IMG/VR virus record: IMGVR_UViG_3300027608_000209
Span: 1-20,130 of that record
Strand: one strand, 5' to 3'
Length of the DNA stretch: 20,130 nt
From: a virus
Shown: positions 14,075 to 19,987 of the stretch, piece after piece
Position numbering within the stretch: the first letter of the stretch is position 1
Layout of the letters: every line of letters begins with the position of its first letter
Notes under the pieces: model-generated
The model's input: only the letters and a program-made list of their open reading frames with translations
What the model was told of the DNA's origin: nothing
The model's database searches: none
Program-made: the position numbers and the translations under genes

Positions 14075-15310
14075 CTAAGCCAAGATTACTACTCGGTATT
14101 GGTTAGCAGTTGGTGCTGTCGCAAAGTATAGGGTAGTTGTGCTACTGGTGTTGACGATATCAGCGTAGACAACTTCACCAGATGATACTTCATAAACACT
14201 AACTACTAAATCTGCGGTTGCAAGACCATGTGTAATTGCATAGGAAGTAGCCGATGTAGAAAGAGTTTCAGAATGCTTTTGCTTTGTCCATACAGGGGCA
14301 GATGCGCCAGCAAGGAGTGAGTACCCTGTAGTACCAAGTGCAAGGGTGCTAGTTGTAGCAGAACCTGTTTGATAGACAATTGAACCAGCGGCCCCACCAG
14401 TAACATTGGTTGCTGTCGTTGCTGTTGAAGCATTACCTGTGTACTCAGTTGCTGACAGAACTTGAGTTCCAGCAACTTTAATTACTTTTCCAGATGCAAG
14501 GTCAATATGCTCAGAAGATGTCCAAGACGATGTAGCGGATACCCAGTTCCATGTCTTGTCGGTGGCACCTTTAAGGGTAATACCACCACCATCTGCGGTG
14601 GTGTTGGTTGGTGTGGTTACTGAACCAAGTTCAAGGTTCTTGTCATCCACAGTAATTGTGGTGCTAGAAAGAGTAGTCGTTACACCATTAACAACAAGGT
14701 CACCCGCAATAGTGACTGTTCCAGAGGCATTACCTAAGTTAAGAGTAGTTGCCGCACCAGCAAAGTTAACTGTGGTAGCCGTGGTGTTAAGTAGATCAAA
14801 CGAAGCACTACCTGTGGTAAGCGAGGTAGTAATTGCAGGGCTGGTACCGAATACAAGGACACCAGAGCCAGTTTCATCAGAGATGACTCCAGCCAGTTCA
14901 GCAGATGTAGTTGCCGCAAAAACGCTTAACTTGTCAGTTGTCTTAGCAACATTAGTGATAGCACCAGAGGCACCATTGACCGTTGTAACGCCCGTAGAGG
15001 ATGTTAAATAAGCAGTTGTGTCAAGTTCCCATGTATTGGCTGCTGTCTTCTTAAGAAGTCCAGAGGTGCCTACAAGTGCAGCAATAGCCGCAAGGTCACC
15101 ATCATATGGTTGCCAAGTGCCAGAAGCACCAGATGAAAGTTCTATCCACGCTGTACCGTTGTAATACTTGAGTTTATTTGCACCACCGTTAGTATCAAAA
15201 TAGATACCACCAGCCTTTTGGTTAGTTGTAGGTGCTGTACCAGCATTATGAACAACGGCATTGAGGAGTTCATTGCCATTGAGATTGACATTATTTAGAA
15301 ACTTTGACAT
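14075..15310 (-). CDS. Large tail-fibre protein
   Basis: 411 aa, Ala/Thr/Gly/Ser-rich, mostly short beta strands as in triple-stranded fibre shafts. The N terminus (MSKFLNNVNLNGNELLNAV) and the YNGTAW motif (about 49-54) are typical fibre attachment modules. Long stretches follow that match phage fibre shaft sequences: TLNLGNASGTVTIAGDLVVNG, DDKNLELGSVTTPTNTTADG. The last 70 residues form a compact C-terminal domain: HSETLSTSATSYAITHGLA ... LYFATAPTANQYRVVIL. A similar domain ends the 133-aa protein upstream. TGAGG precedes ATG 15310 by about 5 nt. Confidence 0.85.
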   Translation of the reverse strand: MSKFLNNVNLNGNELLNAVVHNAGTAPTTNQKAGGIYFDTNGGANKLKYYNGTAWIELSSGASGTWQPYDGDLAAIAALVGTSGLLKKTAANTWELDTTAYLTSSTGVTTVNGASGAITNVAKTTDKLSVFAATTSAELAGVISDETGSGVLVFGTSPAITTSLTTGSASFDLLNTTATTVNFAGAATTLNLGNASGTVTIAGDLVVNGVTTTLSSTTITVDDKNLELGSVTTPTNTTADGGGITLKGATDKTWNWVSATSSWTSSEHIDLASGKVIKVAGTQVLSATEYTGNASTATTATNVTGGAAGSIVYQTGSATTSTLALGTTGYSLLAGASAPVWTKQKHSETLSTSATSYAITHGLATADLVVSVYEVSSGEVVYADIVNTSSTTTLYFATAPTANQYRVVILA

Positions 15311-15317
15311 TTAATCC

Positions 15318-15719
15318 TCACGAAAAGTATGCTTTTCCACCAAAACTGGCAGAAAATGAGATGGAAACTTGATTCTCTGTTATATATGATACATCACCTA
15401 TGACTAAGTTACCGCCGTTATCAACCACGCTTACGGACGGAAAAAACCCCAAATTGTGAGAAATAGTCCATGTGGACGCTGAAACACTTTGAGTATAAAC
15501 ATACTGACCTGCTATTGGTAAAACAAAGTTAAGTGTTTGAGAAGGGGCCGTTCCTGTAATGGTGACAGCCGCTGTGCCACCAGTGGTTACGGTACCAACG
15601 GCAAGGACATTGGCAGGTCCAGCCACACCTGGGTCGTGAATTTCTAGAGTATTCTTTGAAACACTTCCTGATACAACAACTGTTTTATTAGAAGACCTAG
15701 TTACTTCTACACTACTCAT
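15318..15719 (-). CDS. Small tail-fibre/receptor-binding protein
   Basis: 133 aa. The N-terminal half has low-complexity TAAVTITGTAPSQTLNFVLP strands typical of phage fibre tails. The C-terminal half, from YTQSVSASTWTISHNLGF to GKAYFS, matches a compact beta domain found at the end of phage fibre proteins ('WtisHnLG..PsVsVvD..G..viGdV.yi.enqvsisFs...gGkAy'). The same pattern closes the adjacent 411-aa fibre. The start overlaps the previous stop (ATGA, 15719-15716). It is probably a fibre component or hinge. Confidence 0.8.
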   Translation of the reverse strand: MSSVEVTRSSNKTVVVSGSVSKNTLEIHDPGVAGPANVLAVGTVTTGGTAAVTITGTAPSQTLNFVLPIAGQYVYTQSVSASTWTISHNLGFFPSVSVVDNGGNLVIGDVSYITENQVSISFSASFGGKAYFS

Positions 15720-16432
15720 GTGGGGGGTGCGGAAATGGATGCTTCAACCACAAGAGTTCCTGAAGCAAGACAATCCCAATCTCCTGCTGAATCTTGGACG
15801 AATAGGTCGTAAGAGTAAGAGCCAGATGCTACGGTGTTTTGGTCTGAGATGTGTAGTTCAAGTGTTCCCCCTGCTTTTGGAGCCAAATAACCTCTTCGGT
15901 TGGCAGGAAGGGCGATAATAGTAGCCTCGTTAGGAACTGTGGAAAACCAACGAAGGTCAACAACGGTTGTACCACTACCATTTTTAGCCTGCATAAAGGC
16001 GCTCTGGACAGCGATAACGACCCCAGCCGAGTCTTTCCATGTGAAGGTACGGCGATAATCCGTGCGTTGCTTATAACGGATTTCCATAGCCTGTGAGTCC
16101 TCCAAGGGCGTAATATTGTCTAATGCAGATACAGTAATTGTACCTTTTGATACTGGTTGCTGAATGCCACCAACTGTGGCTAAAACATCGTAGTTTAATT
16201 CACCTAGTGGTAGATCTTGTGTTTCTTCTGCCGTAAGGCACAAAAGGATGCCATTTTCAGTAGTTAAAGTAATTGTAATTTCTGCAATGGTTATGTCACC
16301 AGTTTTGATGTAGGCACGAGCATCAGTAGGGCGTTGCAAACGGTGGGAACGCCGATCTTTTACAATGATGAGCCGTTCCCAAGGAAGCCCTCGTGACAGG
16401 GTGTAGTTAACGGTGCGAATGTTTTGCGCCAT
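15716..16432 (-). CDS. Tail/baseplate fibre-attachment protein with duplicated domain
   Basis: 238 aa. Two halves look homologous. The first (1-110) has YTLSRGLPWERLIIVKDRRS, then a strand series ending ISKGTITVSALDNI. The second (116-238) has IRYKQRTDYRRTFTWKDSAG, then strands ending LASGTLVVEASI. Each half has a 'polar strand, WK/KD turn, beta sandwich, final GT(I/L)xV strand' plan, like BppU-type upper baseplate or fibre-anchor proteins. No catalytic motif is seen. It leads the adhesin module, and its stop overlaps the next fibre gene, so a connector role is likely. Confidence 0.72.
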   Translation of the reverse strand: MAQNIRTVNYTLSRGLPWERLIIVKDRRSHRLQRPTDARAYIKTGDITIAEITITLTTENGILLCLTAEETQDLPLGELNYDVLATVGGIQQPVSKGTITVSALDNITPLEDSQAMEIRYKQRTDYRRTFTWKDSAGVVIAVQSAFMQAKNGSGTTVVDLRWFSTVPNEATIIALPANRRGYLAPKAGGTLELHISDQNTVASGSYSYDLFVQDSAGDWDCLASGTLVVEASISAPPT

Positions 16433-16457
16433 ATACCTATTCTACTTCAGTATAGGG

Positions 16458-16622
16458 TTACTCGCCGCCTTTACCAAAACCAGACAGGATATGCACCGTC
16501 AGGGCAACTCCACTAATCCACAGGCCGTAGGTGCGCACTTGTCCAGACAAAGTAATTAAAACTAACGCTGTGCCAGCAAGGGTAAAGGCTAAACCTTGGA
16601 GTTCTTCAAAAAATCTATTCAT
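16458..16622 (-). CDS. 54-aa membrane protein
   Basis: A short gene found by reading the strand directly. The start ATG overlaps the stop of the threonine-rich gene (ATGA, 16622-16619) and the stop TAA is at 16458-16460. The product MNRFFEELQGLAFTLAGTAL begins with a short amphipathic segment. Two hydrophobic stretches (about 11-26 and 31-48) fit two short membrane helices, with a GKGGE tail. Size and topology suit a holin, antiholin or small membrane partner of the upstream surface protein. Confidence 0.7.
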   Translation of the reverse strand: MNRFFEELQGLAFTLAGTALVLITLSGQVRTYGLWISGVALTVHILSGFGKGGE

Positions 16623-17782
16623 TGTTGCTTCCTACTAGGGGTTGATGACTGAGAACCACTGGTGGACGAAGAGACAGGAACTACTGGTGCCATAAATAAT
16701 ACCCCAGTTGCGGCAACTAAGATTTTTCGTTGCATAACATTGATTGTGGAACCACGGGGCACATATTTATCAAATTTTCCGCCAAAGATGTTAATCTCCT
16801 CCTCAAAGGAGGCTTTAACTTCATCGGAAGCGCCAGATACAGCGTCAACCAATTGGTCGGCTTGATCGTCTGTAAGACTAGATACATCTACAGAGTCAAA
16901 GATTTCAGTTGCTTGGTCTGCCGTTACTGATTCAAGAACATCTGGGTTGGTGGCAAGAGCAGTTGCTTCTTCGGCACTGACACCTTCTTCAATAATGTTT
17001 TCCACAGCCGCTTGTACTTCTGATTGTGGAAGCATACTGATAGCGCCTAATAGAGCAGTAACTTCTGGGTCAACTTGTGGTAGTTCAGGAGTTATAGGTG
17101 CTAATGTGGTCGTAGTCGGAACCGTAGTGGAGGTTGTAGATGTTGAAGATGTTGTTGTCGTGGTTGCCACAACCACAGCAGGCACAGTGCTGGTCGTGGT
17201 GGAAGCGACTGAGGTCGTGGTGGTTGGCGCAAGAGTTGTTGAAGTTGTCGTTGTGGTTGTCGGCAATACTGTTGTGGTGGTTGTTGTCGTTGTGGTGGTC
17301 GTTGTCGTAGATGTGGAAGTGGTGGTGCTTGTTGTGGTCGTTGACGATGTTGTTGTGGTTGTCTGTTCTACTGTGGTAGTTGTCTGCATAGACCCAACCC
17401 CATTGAACCCCAGTTCATACTGTAAATTCCAGCCTCCACCTGTACGCCAAGCGTTAGGGTCGCCACAGCAGATACCAGCCCTCAGTCTGTAACGACCAGC
17501 AGGTACGGCTATAGAGATGTACGACTGTAAACCATACGAGTCATCATTCGCTGCGAGTTGTACGCCTTGTTCGTCATAAAGCCACAGCATCGGGTCTGAG
17601 TTGTACCCAGTAACCATGTAGGTTTGCGCTACGAATTGTGTTGGTTCTGAATAGTCAAACCAAACATCTGTTGGTTCTGTGATTATTAAGTTTTCGGCTT
17701 TTACGGGGGCCGAATAGAATCCCAAAAATGTGAGCATTACCCACAAGAAACAACTTGTAACCCGTACACGGGATTTAAGCAT
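16619..17782 (-). CDS. Secreted, membrane-anchored Thr-rich surface protein
   Basis: 387 aa. Residues 1-29 form a signal peptide (basic start, hydrophobic SCFLWVMLTFLGFYS, cleavage after APVKA). Residues 30-128 form a beta domain resembling PPC-type secreted domains (NDDSYGLQSYISIAVPAGRYRLRAG). Residues 134-229 are almost pure Thr with Ser/Val/Pro, a mucin-like stalk. A helical acidic domain (240-330) follows, then FEEEINIFGGKFDKYVPRGS and a single membrane anchor (352-369), leaving a short tail. This implies display on the infected cell surface rather than in the virion. Its role might be receptor masking, superinfection exclusion or cell adhesion. The architecture resembles actinobacterial surface proteins, so host origin is plausible. 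The Thr stretch is low-complexity. Confidence 0.83.
   Translation of the reverse strand: MLKSRVRVTSCFLWVMLTFLGFYSAPVKAENLIITEPTDVWFDYSEPTQFVAQTYMVTGYNSDPMLWLYDEQGVQLAANDDSYGLQSYISIAVPAGRYRLRAGICCGDPNAWRTGGGWNLQYELGFNGVGSMQTTTTVEQTTTTTSSTTTTSTTTSTSTTTTTTTTTTTTTVLPTTTTTTSTTLAPTTTTSVASTTTSTVPAVVVATTTTTSSTSTTSTTVPTTTTLAPITPELPQVDPEVTALLGAISMLPQSEVQAAVENIIEEGVSAEEATALATNPDVLESVTADQATEIFDSVDVSSLTDDQADQLVDAVSGASDEVKASFEEEINIFGGKFDKYVPRGSTINVMQRKILVAATGVLFMAPVVPVSSSTSGSQSSTPSRKQQ
17096..17383 (-). repeat. Threonine-codon low-complexity tract (mucin-like stalk)
   Basis: About 96 codons encode Thr with scattered Ser, Val, Pro and Ala. The plus strand therefore reads as GTT/GTC/GTG/GTA repeats, which produce a long valine-rich false ORF. 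Mixed third positions (not one repeated codon) indicate selection for the amino-acid composition rather than simple slippage. Confidence 0.9.
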
Positions 17783-17796
17783 TGATCAAGTGTACC

Positions 17797-18246
17797 CTAA
17801 CGCCGATAGCGTGCGCCACGAGGTCCGAGGTGAACTGCGGACATTCCTGTTGAAACATCTTCACCAGTTTTTTCGTCAGTCATAGACCCAGGTCGTATAC
17901 GCAAACTGCGAGTGCTTCGTGGTGGTTCAGGTCTTACAATTCCTTCAACAAAGGTATTTCGGGTCTTTCCTCCTGATGGGTTTGCAAGGAACTGTGTCAA
18001 TGCTCGTTTGTCAACTTTCATCTGAGCATCTGATAAAACAATATTATCGGTCTGACCTTGGACTCTGCCTTGATGCAATACACTAAAAATTGGTTGACCA
18101 AGGGCTTCTGTGGCAGGGGAATGCATATGTACTCTAACTTTTTTGTCAAGTAACCCTGACATGCCTGTGTCACTTAATAGGCGTACAGTGTAATTTCTTA
18201 CCTTGTGGGTTTCTTTAAATTGTTCACTATTTTCAGTGCCAGCCAT
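17797..18246 (-). CDS. Hypothetical protein, 149 aa, first gene after the large gap
   Basis: Unrecognised. The N-terminal half is a mixed alpha/beta region (VRNYTVRLLSDTGMSG, KKVRVHMHSPATEALGQ, PIFSVLHQGRVQGQTDNIVLSD) and the C-terminal third is basic and Pro/Arg-rich (PEPPRSTRSLRIRPG, ending GPRGARYRR). No clear Shine-Dalgarno site precedes the ATG at 18246; the sequence TATAATG there looks like a -10 box by coincidence. It follows the 112-bp intergenic region with the candidate promoter and hairpin, so it may be the first gene of that transcript. Confidence 0.72.
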   Translation of the reverse strand: MAGTENSEQFKETHKVRNYTVRLLSDTGMSGLLDKKVRVHMHSPATEALGQPIFSVLHQGRVQGQTDNIVLSDAQMKVDKRALTQFLANPSGGKTRNTFVEGIVRPEPPRSTRSLRIRPGSMTDEKTGEDVSTGMSAVHLGPRGARYRR

Positions 18247-18271
18247 TATACAATTTTACCAGAGACACGAA

Positions 18272-18299
18272 GAGGGACCGCCCTCAAGCAGTCCCCCTC
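18272..18299 (-). other. GC-rich hairpin in the leader of the downstream gene
   Basis: On the minus strand GGGGGAC and GTCCCTC pair (one G-U) around a 12-nt loop, in the otherwise AT-rich gap 18247-18358. There is no following T-run, so it is not a good factor-independent terminator. It lies between the candidate promoter and ATG 18246 and could be an mRNA-stabilising or regulatory leader. Confidence 0.4.
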
Positions 18300-18321
18300 G
18301 GTGGGTTAGACCTCATTAATA

Positions 18322-18351
18322 ATTATACACAACTGTGAATAAACATGTGTA
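18322..18351 (-). promoter_or_regulatory. Candidate minus-strand promoter overlapping the DnaA-box cluster
   Basis: A perfect -10 hexamer TATAAT (18327-18322) has TACACA (4/6 match to TTGACA) 18 bp upstream (18351-18346). A transcript would begin near 18315 and leave a leader of about 70 nt before ATG 18246. It overlaps the inverted DnaA-like boxes, so DnaA or a repressor could control it. The spacing is acceptable but the -35 is weak. Confidence 0.4.
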
Positions 18352-18354
18352 TAA
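18323..18354. promoter_or_regulatory. Cluster of three DnaA-box consensus sites (possible origin or DnaA-binding locus)
   Basis: Three exact matches to TTATNCACA lie within 32 bp: TTATACACA at 18323-18331 (plus), TTATTCACA at 18334-18342 (minus) and TTATACACA at 18346-18354 (minus). The outer two form a perfect 9-bp inverted repeat with a 14-nt loop. The surroundings are AT-rich and non-coding. One random match per roughly 33 kb is expected when both strands are counted, so three together are not chance if the sites act as such. A replication origin, DnaA titration site or an operator whose consensus resembles the DnaA box are alternatives. Confidence 0.6.
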
Positions 18355-18358
18355 CTAC

Positions 18359-18721
18359 TTATCGTTGGTCCCAATACTCGTCATGATTTTGCTCATAATC
18401 TGTTCTGTTGGGGTATATATCTTCAAACTGTGAAGCCAAGTGTGTAGCGGCTGGATGAATGGTCAAACCCCAATTAATAAATGATTTAGGGTAACGGTCA
18501 TACAAATGTTGCATAAGCGCTTTAGCATGGCCTTTTCCTTCACGATGGCTTTTTAAATAGTCAATGTCAATTTGAGAGTTACCATCATCATTGGTGTAAT
18601 TATCAAAAGAAACACGAGCAAGGTTTCCACTATCCATGTTGGATAATGTCAGGGAATGTGAACCTTTATCAAGTTTGCTATGGGTTACATGGAATTGACT
18701 ACTTAGGTTATTGCGATTCAT
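18359..18721 (-). CDS. GNAT-like acetyltransferase (tentative)
   Basis: 120 aa from ATG 18721 (an in-frame TTG lies one codon upstream). The core QIDIDYLKSHREGKGHAKALMQHLY (50-74) fits the GNAT strand beta4 and pyrophosphate-loop helix. The loop EGKGHA takes the place of the Q/RxxGxG/A signature, with Glu instead of Gln/Arg. The next segment (SFINWGLTIHPAATHLASQFE) matches the following strand and helix seen in phage members. The protein is shorter than most GNATs and lacks an obvious N-terminal beta1-alpha2 portion. GAGGGAG lies 7 nt before the ATG, in an 18-nt sequence identical to that of the neighbouring gene. The acceptor is unknown. Confidence 0.62.
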   Translation of the reverse strand: MNRNNLSSQFHVTHSKLDKGSHSLTLSNMDSGNLARVSFDNYTNDDGNSQIDIDYLKSHREGKGHAKALMQHLYDRYPKSFINWGLTIHPAATHLASQFEDIYPNRTDYEQNHDEYWDQR

Positions 18722-18735
18722 CAATAAACTCCCTC
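18718..18735 (-). repeat. Duplicated ribosome-binding and start region, copy 1
   Basis: The 18-nt minus-strand sequence GAGGGAGTTTATTGATGA includes the Shine-Dalgarno GAGGGAG and the ATG of the GNAT-like gene. An identical copy occurs at 19155-19172. Confidence 0.9.
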
Positions 18736-19158
18736 TTATTCACTAACTTTTTTCGTATTTTTTATTGCTTTAGGGTTGATGGCATAAGAAATATCATCTC
18801 CCTTAAACCCTTCGTCAACATTTTCATAGGGGTACACATCATAAGGTTTTCCTGATGGGTGTGAATATGCTGGGTGGCTCAAATCAATAGAGTTTTCATC
18901 TAGACGATGCCCAAGGTCTGCCCAAAAACCATCTTCTGGGTCTTCACGAGCAAGTATTACTTTTGGGTACACCGTAGCCTCAGGATGCAGTTCAATTTTA
19001 TGTATTGTTGCAGGTGCCGTGCGGTCCAACAACCCACTCTCCAACCGTTCTTTAGCCTGCCTTGTGCTTCCTGCGTGAATCCAGTCAGGGTTATCACGCC
19101 AGTTAGGGTTAGTGGTGCCATGAAACAGTTCTGGGTGAAGGTGCTCACTGGCGCTCAT
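18736..19158 (-). CDS. ADP-ribosyltransferase-like protein (tentative)
   Basis: 140 aa from ATG 19158; a TTG start one codon upstream is also in frame. The N terminus LFHGT (His13) followed by HAGSTRQAKERLE (28-40) resembles the 'HGT ... hxGs..aA..R' start of ART-fold and related phage proteins. The C-terminal part has VYPYENVDEG (108-117) and DDISYAINPKAIK (121-133), similar to 'Y.NevE.....Sy.i.P.aIk'. A complete catalytic H-Y-E triad cannot be assigned with certainty, and toxin-like or housekeeping roles are both possible. The TGATG overlap couples it to the zinc-ribbon gene. It could modify host proteins or transcription machinery, as many phage ARTs do. Confidence 0.6.
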   Translation of the reverse strand: MSASEHLHPELFHGTTNPNWRDNPDWIHAGSTRQAKERLESGLLDRTAPATIHKIELHPEATVYPKVILAREDPEDGFWADLGHRLDENSIDLSHPAYSHPSGKPYDVYPYENVDEGFKGDDISYAINPKAIKNTKKVSE

Positions 19159-19172
19159 CAATAAACTCCCTC
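19155..19172 (-). repeat. Duplicated ribosome-binding and start region, copy 2
   Basis: The same 18-nt sequence GAGGGAGTTTATTGATGA as at 18718-18735. Here it is also the last codons of the zinc-ribbon gene (EGVY stop), so it is read both as protein and as the start site of the ART-like gene. Confidence 0.9.
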
Positions 19173-19289
19173 ACAACAAGAGTCCCTAGAGCCACAAGAT
19201 TCGCAGACATAATGAGCGTGTTCAGGGCGCATTTGACCACCACACCACACACATTGCTCAGACAGGTCACAGGACTCTTCATCTGTCAT
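19158..19289 (-). CDS. 43-aa zinc-ribbon-like microprotein
   Basis: Found by reading the strand directly. It starts at ATG 19289, which overlaps the previous stop (ATGA), and ends at TGA 19160-19158, overlapping the next ATG. It contains CVWC (Cys13, Cys16) and CESC (Cys29, Cys32), a classical CxxC...CxxC zinc ribbon, plus Cys7 and a Cys38-Cys39 pair. Small zinc ribbons often bind DNA, RNA polymerase or other proteins. The target is unknown. Confidence 0.72.
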   Translation of the reverse strand: MTDEESCDLSEQCVWCGGQMRPEHAHYVCESCGSRDSCCEGVY

Positions 19290-19441
19290 GACACTATCAG
19301 AATGATGTCCCAGGAACTAGCGGCTACTTGAATGGCCTTAGATAAGGAAATGTGCTTATATCCACTTGCTTTGGCTAGATTTGTAGCAATTTTAATGGCA
19401 TCACTGATAATTACAGTGTGCACAGGATATGTTACAAACAT
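19286..19441 (-). CDS. 51-aa hypothetical protein
   Basis: Found by reading the strand directly. ATG 19441 lies 3 nt after the previous stop and the TGA overlaps the zinc-ribbon start. The product (MFVTYPVHTVIISDAIKIAT...) has a hydrophobic N-terminal strand and an amphipathic helix, and ends in a hydrophobic strand, DIILIVS. It reads like a compact alpha/beta or coiled domain. The tight packing on both sides supports it as a gene. No function is assigned. Confidence 0.55.
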   Translation of the reverse strand: MFVTYPVHTVIISDAIKIATNLAKASGYKHISLSKAIQVAASSWDIILIVS

Positions 19442-19444
19442 TAT

Positions 19445-19738
19445 TTAATATTCTGCGGAGGTTACACCAGAGTCAGAATCAAGTAACTGTGTCCAAAGGC
19501 CGTGGTTGGTGCAATCCACACAACCTTCTTCACTACAACCACAACGGGCAGTAATGGCTTTTGCAAAAGCGGCTTGGTTTCTCTGACCACGAGTCAAGAA
19601 TCCACGCCTGCCCCCTCCACCTGTTTCACCAGCACTCATAGCAACGGTGTTGGCACTATTACTTGTGACAGTAGAACGAGGAGAACGACTATTGACATCA
19701 GGTCCGTGTCCGAGAGTGTTTTTTGTGAGATCAGGCAT
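19445..19738 (-). CDS. Small cysteine-cluster protein, 97 aa
   Basis: A Gly/Ser/Thr-rich N-terminal half (probably disordered) is followed by GFLTRGQRNQAAFAKAITA and a cluster CGCSEEGCVDCTNHG (66-80), with Cys66, Cys68, Cys73, Cys76 and His79 as possible metal ligands. The ATG follows the holin-like gene by 18 nt. A zinc-binding knuckle is plausible. A role is unknown. Confidence 0.65.
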   Translation of the reverse strand: MPDLTKNTLGHGPDVNSRSPRSTVTSNSANTVAMSAGETGGGGRRGFLTRGQRNQAAFAKAITARCGCSEEGCVDCTNHGLWTQLLDSDSGVTSAEY

Positions 19739-19756
19739 ACAACTATTTTACCCTAT

Positions 19757-19987
19757 TCAGGAACTCTTTTTTTCCACCTTGTTAAAAACATCATTTATTT
19801 CGTCTATTGTCAATTTGCCATCGTCCATAAAGGCACGGGCTAATCCCTCAACAACAAAGGACACGCCACCGATACCTGCCATCAACATGGCTTTCCACAG
19901 GGGCACCCCAGCAATAGCGCCTGCTCCAACTACTGAAAGACCAGTAGCGGCAAAAGCGGCGAGAATTCGTAAAAAAATCTGTTTCAT
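19757..19987 (-). CDS. Holin-like membrane protein
   Basis: 76 aa. Two hydrophobic helices (about 4-27, IFLRILAAFAATGLSVVGAGAIAG, and 32-49, KAMLMAGIGGVSFVVEGL) are followed by a charged tail DDGKLTIDEINDVFNKVEKK (55-74). Two TM helices and this tail are what I expect of actinophage holins that let endolysin cross the membrane. The tail resembles half an EF-hand loop (DDGKLTIDE). The start overlaps the previous stop (TAATG). It is not adjacent to the endolysin. Confidence 0.75.
   Translation of the reverse strand: MKQIFLRILAAFAATGLSVVGAGAIAGVPLWKAMLMAGIGGVSFVVEGLARAFMDDGKLTIDEINDVFNKVEKKSS

Noticed and set aside
14556-15011. 151-aa plus-strand ORF
   Set aside because: Antisense shadow of the tail-fibre gene, whose Thr/Ala-rich codons keep the opposite frame open.
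16947-17492. Long plus-strand ORF rich in valine
   Set aside because: It is the antisense of the Thr-rich tract; ACN codons read as valine GTN on the other strand. No ribosome-binding site or family.
18272-18299. Hairpin as a factor-independent terminator
   Set aside because: No T-run follows on the minus strand, and it lies in the leader of a downstream gene.
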